From positions 1,116,001 to 1,180,000 of the forward strand of contig JAWWNJ010000077.1 in the NCBI GenBank assembly GCA_037176885.1: a stretch of DNA of 64,000 bases, written 5' to 3'. Of this stretch, positions 32,808 through 45,859 are shown piece after piece. This DNA comes from Favolaschia claudopus. Taxonomy: Eukaryota; Basidiomycota; Agaricomycetes; Agaricales; Mycenaceae. Position 1 is the first letter of the stretch; every line of letters begins with the position of its first letter. The notes beneath the pieces are model-generated. The model saw only the letters and a program-made list of their open reading frames with translations. It was not told where the DNA came from and did no database searches. Both the position numbers and the translations under genes were made by a program.

Positions 32808-34240
32808 GGCAGAGGATGTGGGTGTGAGAAGCAAGCGACGCGGTTATTTTGGGCCGAAGCGTCCACAGGACGATGGGCGCTTTGCCTTCCCTTGAAAATT
32901 CAATCATGGCTTGTTTAGGAGTCAACGGAAAGAAGTCGATGAAAAAATTTCTCGTTTGGGAGTCGGGCATATATACCAAGCGCAAAGAGTTGATTCTGTC
33001 CATTTGTCCCGAAGCACAACAGCTTGACGAGAGGTATCGTTTGAATGCAAGGAGTGATGCAGGCTGTACGAAAAGGGTACGAAGATTTGTAGTCTGAGCT
33101 GAAGGCTTCCGAGTCGCATCTACGATACGGATTGCCCATTTTGAGTTGGTCCCCTGTGAAGTGGCCCTTGGGAGCTCCTCTGCTGAGTCTACTTGCCCTC
33201 GACATAGATTGGCCCAGCTGGAATTACTTTTTCCGTCTAGCGCATGGATGCATTCAAACCGCTCAAAAACACGGTGTGAACAGCTTTCAAGGAGGTACAG
33301 TCTGCGCGAAATCGAGGTCCCGAGTCTTTCCAGGTTCAACGTTGATGTTCGGGTAGGTTCGGAACAAGCCTTCTCCGGTCCGGGCAAGCCGGACTTGTTT
33401 GCTCTACGCTTAGACTGCAACTGAGTGTCTGATACTCTTCTCGTCGTCGATGAAAACTTTCTTGATTTCCTCCTCTGTGCCCCTTCCATGAATCCCAATC
33501 CATGCCGCTCCGAAGGTATACTGCGACCGGAAGATTTAACAGGCCTCAGCTGCGTCAATCACCCCAGGGCCAAATTGTATACGAATTCAATCATGCCAGG
33601 ACCACCACTGGTGCAGGTCAACAAGTGAGCACTAGCGACAAACTAGCGATAGTGAAGACTGAAGGCGGTGAATTATCACAGTATTTTCATTCGACTTCGT
33701 TGCTAACTTCGCAGGATTGTCATCTCGTGCGTGTGTATCAGGAGAGCGGCTTATGCATATGCACCACTGAAAAGGTCCGATCCTGGTGCGGACAGAAGTG
33801 AGCGAAAAAGACCTCCACGTCCGGTACAAAAAGATACAAATGCGTACGAACTTGACGAAAAGATGGACGACGTCAGATCCAAAGTGTCGACGGACCTTAA
33901 GACCAACCGGCGCCCAATCCCAGTGTGTCAGAAATCGACAGAACCTCACCACCCAGACGCTCGGCAAACGGCGACAGCATTTCGCAGAGATTATCCTCAT
34001 TCGGAATGTACCCAGTAAAAAGTAGGTTCTCGTGGTCGAAAGTCCGATCCTAATGCGTACAGGATACGGGCGAATTACAACATACAGAAACTACGAAGAT
34101 CTGGAAAGTCGGATCCAACCTTTTGGCGCATACGCCACGCCCCTATCGGTATGCGATCAGCTCCCAGCTTTTGCTCCTCTGCTTGCATTCGTACAATCTG
34201 TCCTACCTTGCATTCTGCCTCTGTTGGACAAGTCCCTATA
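32808..34240. other. Divergent intergenic region between K3 and TPR-B
   Basis: The K3-proximal 200 bp match the K2 upstream region. Farther out there is no clear match to the TPR-A/K2 spacer. A minus-strand frame stays open for 322 codons across 32590-33558, but it is not conserved and is rejected as a gene. Confidence 0.45.
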
Positions 34241-37200
34241 ATGGATCCAATAAGCGTCACCGCTACTATCATTACACTCGGGACTTTCATCAGGGATCTC
34301 ATAGAGCTCGGTGAAGGCATTCGCAGCTCCATAGAACAGGCATGGCAGTTTCTGGTGCTATGAAACGTTGCTCTGATGAGGTTGCAGGTCAGCGAAAATC
34401 AACGACAAATTAGGGACCTTACACAGGACATTGTGCGCACTCTGTACGAGCTCGCAAATCTCACTCGTGGCAAGGAAGGCGTGTTTCATGGACCGGAATT
34501 GTTGGGGGCTCTTCAGGGTCTGAAGGCGTAAGGTCGTTTTTAAACTGGTACTTTGTGTTTCTCACTGTCAAACAGCGAGATGTTAAAAGTGCATTCCAAA
34601 TGTCTCAAGATCTCTCCGATACCGCTCCCTGGTTTTCGGGGCATCCGGTTTCATTTGAAAGCTTGGAGGAAGCGCGATGAACTGGAGAAACAGATTGGTC
34701 GTTTGCGGGAACGCGTGCAGAATTGTATAAGCCAATTCACCGTGAGTACGCCCATTAATAGACGCACAGGCTCGCTCATCGTGGACTCGATATGCAGGCG
34801 TTCTCAGCTGCTCGTACTGAACACCTGGCGGCTGAGACTGCGCATAGGACTCTGCGTATCGAAAAAAGACTCATTGTGGACAATATAGAAAATCAGGTGA
34901 AAGCTCGTCGGCTAGAAGGGCTGATGGCGCGTGTCATGCTGGATTCCGAATTTGGGCACTGTAAATTGAGGGAAACGGCCGAGAACATATCAGCTGTAAG
35001 CGTGTTGAATTACCGATTGAATGAAGCTCATCTGAATAAGGATTCCTCTTTTCAAACTCTGGAATACCAATATGTGTCTGCGCAATTGAGTTCACTCATA
35101 AACTCGATCAAACCGATGCTCGCATCCGAAGATTTGTCGCTCTATCGAGGCTGGAAATCCGACACATTAACTTTGGGCTGGTACCAGCCTTCCATAGCGA
35201 CGCCTTTGCATGCACTCTCCCACATTCTCGGAATTATTCTCGCGATTCATTCCCGGGATCATGCATCGTTGCTGGACTTGCTAATGGAGGCGATGGACAA
35301 TCTTTCAATGTGTTTCTCTTTCGCTGGAATGCCTTCAGAAGAAATCGTGTGGGATCACTTCAAAATCGATCTCCTTCGCTATATGGCGAACAGGGGCTAT
35401 GATATTGGGACCTTACCACGCATGGCGCATACGCTGAGCGACATTTCCGGAGCACATCGCCGTCGATCCGAGCTCGACGTTGCCATTGAGCTCAGTCAAC
35501 AGTCGTTGGCACTCTGGGTCGAAATATCGCACCTGTTGCCTGAGGCAGACAACCGGATCGGTTACTTGGTTTCAATGCTCGCCCATGTAACGAATCTTCT
35601 TGTCGCAAATGACGACAAAACAACAATGTTATCCGCAGCTCAAGATGCTGTGTCATTAGCTCGTCCAATGGCAAAAGCTCTGGCCGAGTCTATGGTCTCA
35701 AGAGGAACATCGTTGACAACCGAGGAGGAAAGCAACGCAGCCATTTTTTGCGAGGCCTTCTTCATCTTCGCGAACGTTCTCTCTTCTTTGAATCGTCCCG
35801 TCGATTCGTACAAGGCATTCGTAGAAGCTTTCCGGACTGCATCCAGTCTACCGATCTTGAATTATGATCGTGATTGGAGACACGACATTGATTCGTTCTT
35901 AAATGTCATCTGCATAGTGGCAAAGAACCTTCGCCTTTCGCTTTCCATGCTTGCAGATTGTGTCAATCTATTCCGCAACCTAACTCATATCTACCCAGAG
36001 CAATATTCATCCGGATTTCTCCGCGTTCTTCATGCTTTTGCCTATTTTTCACAGCAACCGCATTCCTCTCATCCCGTGGAACAGATTCGCCTCTTTCTGA
36101 GGCCCGCGCACGATGCCGCACCGCCTGCAATAGACATCAACACTTCCATTCCAATCGACTCGAGTGTATTGGCGGACGCGATGCATTTATGCTTTGCCGA
36201 GGTTCTGGCAAGGGAGAAATGCACGCTTCGCTTGTTCCAAAACATTCTTGTTGCCCACTTTCCTCAGGCCATCGAGGCGCTTCGAGGCGTAGTACAGAGT
36301 CCTGTCTTTGACGTCCTTGCCGTGCAATGGGTTCATGACATTATCGATGCAGTCGACGTGATTGTATACCTCTTGCCAGCCGAGTATGCCGCTCTACTGC
36401 AAGTGTTGTTAAAAAAATGCAGATTTCTTGGAAGCGTCAAAAACCTCCATGCAGTCCGGCTCTGTGGAACCTTGGACTTTAAAGAAGAGGACATGCATTC
36501 GGGTGGATATTATTTCCGGTGTCTTTACGAACATGCCGCGAGGTTCGAGGTGGACAAGGGAATCTCATTTTGCCAGGAGATTTCGACATATCTGCAATCT
36601 CAATACGATGCTCACGCACCCGCCGTCATGTGGTCACACGTGTTTTTGGGGCTGCGGGCGGGCTTTCTTTGTGATGCAGCACTCTTTCCCGACGCGGTGT
36701 TTCTTGTCAAATCGATGGGGTCGAGTTTTCCGGAACCTGGTGACCTCGGTCCCGGTTCAGGGGATCTAACTCTATGGGCAATAAAGGCACAGATACTTCA
36801 ACGCGAAGGACGGTATATGGAAGCTTTCCAACTTTTGAGGATGGGAGTGGCGGACGGTATTCGAAAATTTTGGATTGAAAAGCGCACCTTCGATTGCTAT
36901 CTTTATTTTCTTCTTCCGCAACTCGCCTGGGCCTGGAGAGAGATAGGAAAACCTGCAAAAGCGCTCGAGTACGCCGAAAACGCGTTAATGGCCTGTGAAG
37001 ACATAGACAGTGACCCTGGACTGGGAGACGCGGAAGAACACAAAATCATATGCGTGCAAATCCACTCCTTAACCGTTCACTCAGATTGCCTAGCCGCCGT
37101 CGGAAAGACAGATGAAGGTCTTGAGTCTGCGCAGGAGGCGGTTTCACTATACACGGAATACTACTGCATGTGGAAACATTCCGTCATCCCAATTCGAGAT

Positions 37201-38088
37201 CAGGAGCTGGGAGGCAACGCTTTCTTCGCACTGTCTCTGCGACTACTGGCCGTTGATGACAGGGAAGAAGCCCTTCTGAATGTCCGACGAGCGACGGGAC
37301 TATATCGTGAACTAGTTGCGCTAGCCCCACGACATCTTCCTACCCTTGCGCGCAGCCTACGGCTTCTTGCCTCCATTCTATGGTTACTCGGGTATCGTAA
37401 TGAAGCTGTCGCCGCCTCAAAAGAAGCCGTTGACATTTTGCGCAAGGTCGCCGACTCAGAGACGTACTTCCTCCCCACCTTCGCTGCCGCATTGGATCAG
37501 CTCGCCATCTTTCTGTTCGAGATGCGGGATCTCGCCGGTGGCCTCTCTGCGACGATGTTCGAGCACGGGAAAGCGATACAAAAATACAGATCACTGCCTC
37601 CTCGGCCGAAGTGGCTCTTTAATCCACTGGAAGAGGAAGATAGTGAAGATGCAAATTGGTGGGAATGGGAGCCGGAAAACCATCACGGCGCTCTTCAAGA
37701 CCCAGTGATCATCCCAATTGAAGCAGATGAAGTCGAAAGCGACACGGGCTACGAGGATGCCCTTGAGACCATAGTTTTTGTCGAGGATGAAGACCAGACA
37801 ATAGAAACACAAGAGAGTCGAGCATCCGTCTCATCAGAAGACTCGGACGACATTGACAACTTATCAGACATCAAGGAGTTGGATGACCTGACCATAGGTG
37901 AAATCGGAACCATCGTCGCACAAGAAGCAGCGGATGGGCTTGAGAATGAAGGCATGCTAAGCAAACAGGTAGAAACAAGGTTGAGATTGAGCATGCCACC
38001 TCGGAGTACGCTAATGGACTTTATCTGGTGGATTTTGCTTCTGCTACTTGCAATTCTGTTCGCTCTCATGTACGCTAGAGTTGTTTGA
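34241..38088 (+). CDS. TPR-B: helical-bundle/TPR protein with C-terminal membrane anchor
   Basis: Five exons: 34241-34339, 34388-34527, 34576-34741, 34798-34995, 35041-38088, giving about 1216 residues. It starts MDPISVTATIITLGTFIRDL. Intron 1 must use a GC donor (CAG/GCATGG), because the position matches the GT donors of paralogues and retention hits a stop. The N-terminal bundle (1-200) and TPR region (EAFQLLRMGV, KALEYAENAL, LAPRHLPTLARSLRLLASIL) are closest to TPR-A. The linker keeps PKWLFNPLEEEDSEDANWWE and is strongly acidic. The last 25 residues form one membrane helix (DFIWWILLLLLAILFALMYA). No P-loop was found. A soluble cytosolic body anchored by its C-terminus to an internal membrane is the expected topology; function is unknown. 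Confidence 0.9.
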
Positions 38089-38338
38089 GATTTGTCGAGG
38101 TGTATGTAGATCCTTAGCGCATCGATCTGAAATTCAGTACAATAAACATTCAGTCAAACAAAATGCAAGACAGTTTAATCTACCGTTCAGTCTTGCTGGC
38201 CCACCACGCATAACGCGGTTATCCGCGTTTGGGGGACTTGAGCAACAGCTTCAAAAGAGCCCCATAATGAACAGAACCGAATCCCATATTACCCATCACT
38301 TCCACTCGTCCCCGTGCTTTCTCCTTCTCTCGTTCCCT
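38089..38338. other. Convergent 3' spacer between TPR-B and the MFS gene
   Basis: No gene; probably both 3' UTRs. Confidence 0.4.
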
Positions 38339-40345
38339 CTACATCCTCTCCATCGCCATTCGGATCCTCCTCGCACGGCACCTCGGACCAATATACACAA
38401 CGACATACAGCAGCGGCGTCATCAACGCGCTCAGCCCCCCGAGAAGAACGTACGCGTATCCCGTCCCGAGGGCGTCGAGGAGGGGCTGCATACCTGAGAC
38501 GAGGGCGGCGCCGAGGCCGCAGCGGACGAGGTTGTTCTGTTCAACGGGTGAGTGTGGAGTTCGGGGTGGCGAGACGAAATGAAGATGAATGAAGGTGCAG
38601 GAGAGAGAGAGGAGGAAACGACGCACGCAGGCGGTGATCGCTGAGCCTCGAGTGGGCATGAGATCAAGCATGAGAGTTTGGATGGAATTCATAACGGTCA
38701 TCACGACCAGACCCACTTGAACGCAAAGAAGATCAGGATTGTCCTTGGGTCATTGAGGTGAGGATACACACCTCCGGCAAGCAAAATAAGCGGCGCAGAC
38801 ATGTGTGTCCGCTTGTCGATGCACCATCCGTATCCAATACACGAAACGACGTAGAATGCGAGAAAGGTCGGGAGGAGGCGGAGTCGGGCCTGCAAAAGTT
38901 CTTTCAGTCAGTTATATATAGAAAGAGTAAAGGAGGAACAACGGGTACCTTTTCAATAGGAAACGAATCATCGACCTTTCCCGACGCCTCATCCACCTGC
39001 TCGACATTCGGCTCTTTCAACGCCAGTCGCAGTCGTTGATAATCCCAGTCAAGAAGCCGCCCGCAAAACCACGACCCGACGAGTTGGCCGCCTCCCAGAG
39101 CTACCGAGACCACCACAATCAGCCTTCCTGCTCGAGAAAGAGTGAGGAAGGAAGGAAGGAGAGCAGACGTACTGATGAAACAAAGCCCCAAATCCGTCTC
39201 GCTGAGCTGCGGGTACGCCTCGTGGAAAACGGAGGATATACTCGCGACGACGCCGTAGAAAACGGAGTAGACTATGCCGTTGATAAGTAGGAGGAGCGCG
39301 ATGTCGGCGTGCAGGAGGAGCAACAAGGGATTCTGAAATTTCTTTCGCGTTGACGGTGCGGCAGTAGACGCTTGAGAGAATGATTTTCTGCCTTGGCGCC
39401 CGATGATGGGGATGACGGCGTGGTAGATGCGGGGAAGGGGGATGCTGCCGTTGCCGACGATGGCGCGGAGAGTTTCGGGGAGGAATCTGAGGGAGTCTGA
39501 GATGTGATTCGAGAGTCGATGAAAAGAGACGAACAGAATCATTACGACCGCGCAGATTGAGGAAGCAATACACAGGAACCAAAATATGGACCTGTGAATG
39601 TGTTGAACAAATGAAGGTCTAGATAGAGGACGCTATACCTCCAGCCCAGCTTATCAGCGAGAACACCTCCGATAACAGGTCCCAAGGTTGGTGCAAACTA
39701 GATCACGAGTTAATCTTGACAGAAACCGACGAAACGCAGGCGCCGTACCATGGGCCCAATCGTAGCCAATCCCAAAAATCCACCGCGGTCAGCACGCGTG
39801 GATATGTCGCCAACGACGCCGACCATAATCGCCACAGTACTGGCGGACCCAGCTGCCTGGAAACATCGCAGAAAGAGTAATAACCAGTAATCGTGGGTCG
39901 GTGTGAAGGCTAGGCCAATGCAGGACAGGGAAAGCAGCAGGAGACACAAGATGAATGAGTGTCTTCGGCCGTATGTGTCCGCGATGGTGCTCCAGAACAT
40001 GGGTGTTATGCCTTGGAAGACCATGTTTAATGTGACCTGCGGAGGGCGTCAGAACATGAGGCCACAGACCCGAGGGACGTGTTGAGCTGTACCGTCAGGT
40101 TGATGAGTTCAATAGACTTATGGAACGCTGCAGCGAGCGTTGGGATTGCAGGGAAGTAGATGTTGGCGGACAAGGGGCTAATTGACGCGGATTAGAACAG
40201 TAATATGGCGCTGTAAATCGACTCACCTGAAAAGCCCGCCAAACGAAATGAGGCATACAATCAGCCATTTCTCAGTCGGCGCGTAGATGCTGTATGGTTC
40301 TTTTGGGGGTACAGTGACTGTATTTCCCTCCTCTTTCGCGGGCAT
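38339..40345 (-). CDS. MFS transporter, DHA1 (drug:H+ antiporter) type
   Basis: Multi-exon. It starts MPAKEEGNTVTVPPKEPYSI, then EKWLIVCLISFGGLFSPLSA and NIYFPAIPTLAAAFHKS, the usual first helix of fungal DHA1 pumps. The loop ADTYGRRHSF is the MFS motif A. RCFQAAGSASTVAIMVGVVGDI and LAPTLGPVIGGVLAD-type segments follow, then a basic central loop with TRKKF, six further helices and a short basic tail (RCRARRIRMAMERM). This family exports drugs, polyamines or small metabolites at the plasma membrane by proton exchange; the substrate cannot be predicted. An upstream ATG exists in another frame, so the chosen start is the first in frame. Confidence 0.85.
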
Positions 40346-41413
40346 GAAACGGTTGACGAAACTGGGGAGAGAACAGAGGGGATGGAGAAGAAGAAGAAGA
40401 ACAGCGGCTCATGGTTGTGCCTACGCAAGGTCACAGGTAGAAGGTGAGGATGTTGCGGATTCAGAGGTTATCACGGCGCGGTCGGCCGAAAGCAAGAAGA
40501 ACAAAACGAATGAATTGAAACGGTTCTCGTGTCTGGCAGTTGAAATTTTTTTCACTCGCTCCCGTCGTGTTCTCTGGTCACTTCACGATTGCCAATGAGA
40601 TTCGTTCACTTCGTCCAAGGGTGCAGGCAGAGCAAGCGATACAGAGGTAAAGCGGCAAGATAAAGATGTTTCTGAGCTACCGTAGCCTGCAACTGGGCAG
40701 ATTGAAGCCTGTATCATCGCGACAGTTCCGAGGTAGACCAGCCAGAGCTCGAGAGAATGTCCTAAGCTTGATGATGCTACTACCACAGTCCATGGTTATT
40801 TTTGGAGATCTTTCGCGCACAGAGAGCTTCAGAGTGGCTTGACGCCACGAGTTGGATAATGGGCATGACGCTGGAGCTTTCAGGGTCGTTGCTTTCAGCG
40901 AGGGCTTAGCTTCTACGATCGTGGTTTGCTCGAATTGGGATGGTGGACGTTACGAACAAGTTGTAGAGGCGCGTGTCTTGTTTACTCGACGTTGTTTCCT
41001 GCCACCATGTCCTCCCAGATCTCTCATCCCAACCTTGTCTCTATACGCCCAATCTTCGCTCAGGAAATGGCGCTTGCCTAGTCGTCATTCGAAGCCGGAT
41101 GGCCAGATGGTTGACTAGCGCTCATCCGGGCCGGAGCACCGACTTCAGCGTATCCTCCAAGTACCCAGCGCCGAGCTTTCTCTTGTGAGTACAAGGAAAC
41201 TACGGTCTTTGCATTTTGATCTCAACGAATACCAAAGCCATTTCACATAAAATTTTGTTACCGCGCTCGCTGTGCACCGCCCGCCTTGTAGTCAACCCAA
41301 CGGGAGCCCTTACATCTCGCGAACACTTATCCTGCTTGCGATCGCGATCTATTCGTATTCTCTCCCTCTCTCCCGGGAGCCCCTCTTTCTCTTCGACCTC
41401 CCCGCCAACTGCA
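40346..41413. other. MFS promoter and TPR-C upstream region, partly duplicated
   Basis: From about 40730 to 41060 the sequence matches 45862-46110 in blocks (GTTACGAACAAGTTG, GTTTCCTGCCACCA), marking the left end of the tandem unit carrying TPR-C. No gene is seen. Confidence 0.5.
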
Positions 41414-44400
41414 ATGGATCCAGTGTCCGTCACCACCACTATCATCACTCTCGCAACTTTCATCAAGGACCTCGTAGAACTCGGTGAAAGCATCCGTAGC
41501 TCTATAGAGAAGGTGTGGCGGGTCAAGAATTCTGGTGTCGGAGCGCATAGCGCTGACCAGGTTTCAGGTTGGCGAAAATCGACGACAAATTCGGGAGCTT
41601 TCGCAAGATATCGTTCGCACATTGTACGCCCTTGAAAGTTTCACCCGCGGCAAAGAAGAGACGCTCTGTGACCCGGAGTTGTTGGGTGCGCTGGAAAATC
41701 TCAAGGCGTAAGTTTCATTCGAAACCTGCTTCACACGTTTTCTCACATGAGATCAGCGAGATGCTACACGTACATTCAAAATGTATGAAAATCTCTTCGG
41801 TACAGCTCCCTGGTCTTCGAGGCTTCAGGTCACAATTGACGGCCTGGAGAAAGCGCGATGATTTGGAAAAGAAAATTGCAAGTTTGAAAGAACGCGTGAG
41901 CAAATGTTTTTCTGAATTCACGGCGAGTCGTCTCTTCGTCATATTCAATCAATGACCCCACTTACCCTGCTCTCATACAGACCTTCTCGGCTGCTCGTAC
42001 CGAACATGTCGCGGGCCAGATTGCACATTCAACTTTGCGCATCGAACAAAGACTGGTCGCGGATGGCATAGAGAGTCAGGCTACAGCTCGTCGGTTGGAA
42101 GGAATGATGACCCAATTATTGCTCGAGTCCGACTTTGGGCGTCATAAGTTGGAAAGAACTGTTGAGATCATATCATCGGTCAGTGCTCATACCTTTGTCA
42201 TGAACCGAACCAATCTCTGAGCAGGATCCAACCTTCCAAAGTCTGGAATCTCAGTATATGTCCGCCCAGTTGACGTCGCTCATCACTTCCGTGCAAATAC
42301 TACTCGCCAGCGGCAGTTTGTTTTTTGAATTGCCGTCTGAGCAAATCTTGGACCGGCCTGTGCTCGTTGACCCTACTATTCTTACTCCTTCCCATGCGCT
42401 CATCGAGATCTTGCAATTGACTGTCAAAATCGACGGCATGGCCAATCTGACCGTGCCGCTGTGGTGGTTGCGAAATGTTTTCACGAGTCTGAGGATACAG
42501 CTCTCTCAGATTGGGATGCATTCGGAAGCCGTTGTCTGGAGTCGTCTGCAAATCACATGCCTCCGCTATGCGAGCACGACAGACTATGGCATGAGAGCTT
42601 TACCAGAGATTGCAAGCGCGCTATGCGACGCTTCCTTTATTCACAGTCACCAGTATGATCTGGCGTCAGCCGTCGAATTTAGTCAACAATCTGTTGACCT
42701 CTGGGCTCGGTCAGCTGAAATTCTGCCTTGCGATGATCATATTGCCAGGTTGAGGTCCATGATCGTTCACGCAGACAACCTTCTTCAGAGCGACAAGAAA
42801 ACAGCTGCGCTACGTACGGCTGAGGATGCAATCTCCATAGCTCGCCCAATCGCCTCAGGGTTAATCGAATCCATCTCACAAGTGTCACTCTTGACTGACG
42901 AGGACGCGTTCGACGCGGCGCAATCGCGTGATGCGTTTTTACTCCTCGCCCGAGTGTTCTCTTCCCTGGACCGACACTTGGATTCCTATGCCGCATTTAT
43001 GGAAGGTTTCCAGGCGGCGCTCAGATTGCCAACTCCCGTGGCTCCTCCTTGTGGATATAATATCGACTCATTCATCGATGTCATCTGCAAGTTAGCGGAG
43101 GGCGACCACCTCTCACTTCCTATGCTTGCTGAATGTATAAAGCTTTTCCGTGATCTCACTCGCATCTATCGGAAAAGTTTCTCAAATCAATTTCTCCGGC
43201 TTCTACACGCATTCGTCTATGTTTCGCAGCAATCTGCCCCCGCTCTCTCCGGTATTCGCCGCTTTTTGGAACCACGATCGGATTCCTCCGCACCTGAACT
43301 AGATATCGCCAAACCAGTTCTCAATGACCTGGATATAGTATGGGATGCGGTGTGGTTATTTTATACTGAGGCACCGGAGACCTCCACAGTCCCCTTGATC
43401 AAAAACATTCTTGTTGTTCACTTCGACCGGGCCATCGCTGTCCTCAAAGCTCTACAGCAAAGTTCGGCTTTCAGCATGATTGGCTTTACTTGGTTCCTTT
43501 TCATCGCCTGCGAGATTCTTCCGCTTATTGCCAAAGCCGACTATTCCTCGTTGCTGGAGGTGTTGGGAGAGACGATTAAAGATTTCTTGACCAGTTTCGT
43601 CGCGCTGCAGTCGGGCGTTTCTTTCGGCGAATTCCTTCAGCGCATCTGTCAGCACGCTGCGAGGATTGGGGCTCACCGCGAGGCTCTCGAGCTCTGCGAG
43701 CACGTCGCCGAATACCTTGCATGCCATTTCCACACTGGGGACGATCTCATGTCGTGGTCGCACTCATTTGTTTTGTTGCGGATTGCCATCTTTTGCGATG
43801 CAGCCCGATTTGCGGAGGCAACGGAACTTGTACAACGGTTGGAGTTGGAGAGTTTCTCATCCCCTGAGAACCTTACTGTGCTAAGGACACGCATCTTACT
43901 GCGCAGGGGACGACACTTCGAAGCTCTACAGGTCATCAAGAGAGCCATCACTGCCTCCATCACAAACTATTGGACTCATGGTCCGACTTTCGACATGAGT
44001 CTGTACTTTCTGTTTACGCAGCTCGCCGTGGTATGGGGCCGCTTGGGACATCCCCACAAAGCATTGGAGGCTGCTGAGAAAGCTGTTGAATTTTGCGAGA
44101 AAGTAGAAATTGAATGCACTGACGAAGAAGATGGTGAATACCGGGATGGGAACATGGTATCCCTGCGAATCCACTCATTCACCACTCTTTCAAACTGCCA
44201 GGCCGCAGCTGGTAAGAGCGTCGAAGCCTTCGAATCCGCCCAGAAAGCCGTATCATTGTATATGCAAAACGAGCACTGGGAGACGCAGAGAGAAAAGTTT
44301 TGGATACTGAGAAGGCAAGAATCAGGAGCAAATGCCTTCCTGACATTATCCCAACAGTTCGCGGCCTCGGGCGATCACCAACGAGCACTTTCATATGCTG

Positions 44401-45282
44401 TGAAAGCCATTGCTTTATTCCGCGAGCTAGTCGCATTGGCCCCGCGGCACCTCCCCACTCTCGCCAGCGGCCTTCAACATCTCGCCTCCATCAAGTGGGA
44501 CCTCGGACGCCGAGAGGAAGCCACCGTCGCCCGCGAGGAGGCCATCCAAATTCTACGAAACGTTGCGAGATCAGAGACTTATTTTCTGCCCACTTTTGCT
44601 GACGCGTTGGATCGGCACCGTGCTCTGCTCTTGGAGCAGGGGGACGCAAGCGGCGCGGCCGCAGTGATGTCTGAAACCGTCGATGCGCGAAGGAAGTTCG
44701 CGTCTGTGCCCCAAGGTCCGGAGTGGTCGTTTGAGAAAGTCGTGGATTCCGGTGACGAGGAGCTGGATTGGTGGGAATTGAAGCCGAAGTCAGAGGAGGA
44801 TCACGGTGCTCTAGAAGATCTTGCGGGCGAAGCAGACGAGACGGAGGATGTCGAAAAGCAGGATAGCTTTGACACTCCAAGGATTGTCGAAGTCGTGGAC
44901 GCGGATTTTAGGATGATCGAGGTGGTGAAGAAACCTTCATTCCCGTCTTCGGCGGCGACGAGGCAGGATACAGATTCGAGACCCGTCGTAGCGCATTCTC
45001 ATAGCCTCACCGCTCTTATCGTATCAGGCGCTAACTTGCGGCTTGCGAAGGAGTCCGAATTGGTAGGTTGATAGTCCCGACGCCGAGCCACAGAACTCAT
45101 CGAAACCCCAGGTTGAGACCGAGATTTCTCGTGCCACCTCGCCACAGACAGCCTTGAAAGATGTCTTGAATAAGCCCCTGAAGATTACGCTGAGCATGAG
45201 CATGCACAGTAGGCCAATGGATGTATTGTGGTGGGTTTTGCTAATGGTTTTGTTCGCTTTCGTATATGCGCGGGTTGCTTGA
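41414..45282 (+). CDS. TPR-C: helical-bundle/TPR protein with C-terminal membrane anchor
   Basis: Six exons: 41414-41512, 41568-41707, 41757-41922, 41981-42178, 42225-45062, 45112-45282, about 1203 residues. It starts MDPVSVTTTIITLATFIKDL. Intron 3 has a GC donor (ACG/GCGAGT). Unlike its paralogues it has a fifth intron (45063-45111) in the acidic linker. Without that intron the frame stops after SELVG and the membrane anchor is lost; with it the protein continues to a linker and the helix (SRPMDVLWWVLLMVLFAFVY). TPR-like units include KALEAAEKAVEFCEKVE and LAPRHLPTLASGLQHLASIK. The linker motif is PEWSFEKVVDSGDEELDWWEL. Splice choice could therefore give soluble or anchored forms, which is inference. 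Confidence 0.88.
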
Positions 45283-45859
45283 AAGCTTGCTTTTTTTTCC
45301 TTTAGTATATCTTGAGGAAGAGTAGGATAGCATGGAAACTTCATGTATGCGTGCGGTTCCAGAGAAATAGTTTTCTTTTCGAGGTTTGCCATTGATCGGT
45401 CCAGGCGTAGCGAGCTGTGTGTGCGATACGAATGTGTCACTGAACTGCACAGGAGCCTAGTGAGTATCGGAGAAACCAAATATGAATGGGATGTCGTGTC
45501 AATGAGAGACAGAGGTCGGCTGCGGCGCTGATCAGCATACATTTTGAAGGCTTGATAGTGGCAGCACGAAAACGTTTTGGGCGACGATGAGAGGAATAGT
45601 CTGCGCGGAGCCGCTGCGGTCGACCGCAACCAAAAAAAAGCGAAAGAAATGAATCTCGAGTCTGAATGGGTTGCAACTGTTCTTGCTTGCTCCCTGTGGT
45701 GCTTTCTGGCCACCAATACCTTGACTTGATCCAAGGGCGCAACCTGAACTTGGTTCCCGAGGCAGAACCGCGAAATAAGAGGTCCTAGTCCCTGAGTCCG
45801 ATGGTCGTAGCCGTGCCACTATCCTGCAGCCGGGTCGATTGGGTATATTGAGAGAGTTC
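45283..45859. other. Intergenic after TPR-C
   Basis: No gene. A 236-codon minus-strand frame overlapping the end of TPR-C is an antisense shadow. Confidence 0.4.

Noticed and set aside
32590..33558. Minus-strand frame open for 322 codons
   Set aside because: It runs through K3's first exon, but the upstream part is not conserved beside K2 and lacks domain-like composition; K3 itself needs a frameshift here.
45024..45734. Minus-strand 236-codon frame
   Set aside because: Antisense to the last exon of TPR-C; the resemblance to other antisense frames comes from the conserved TPR genes.
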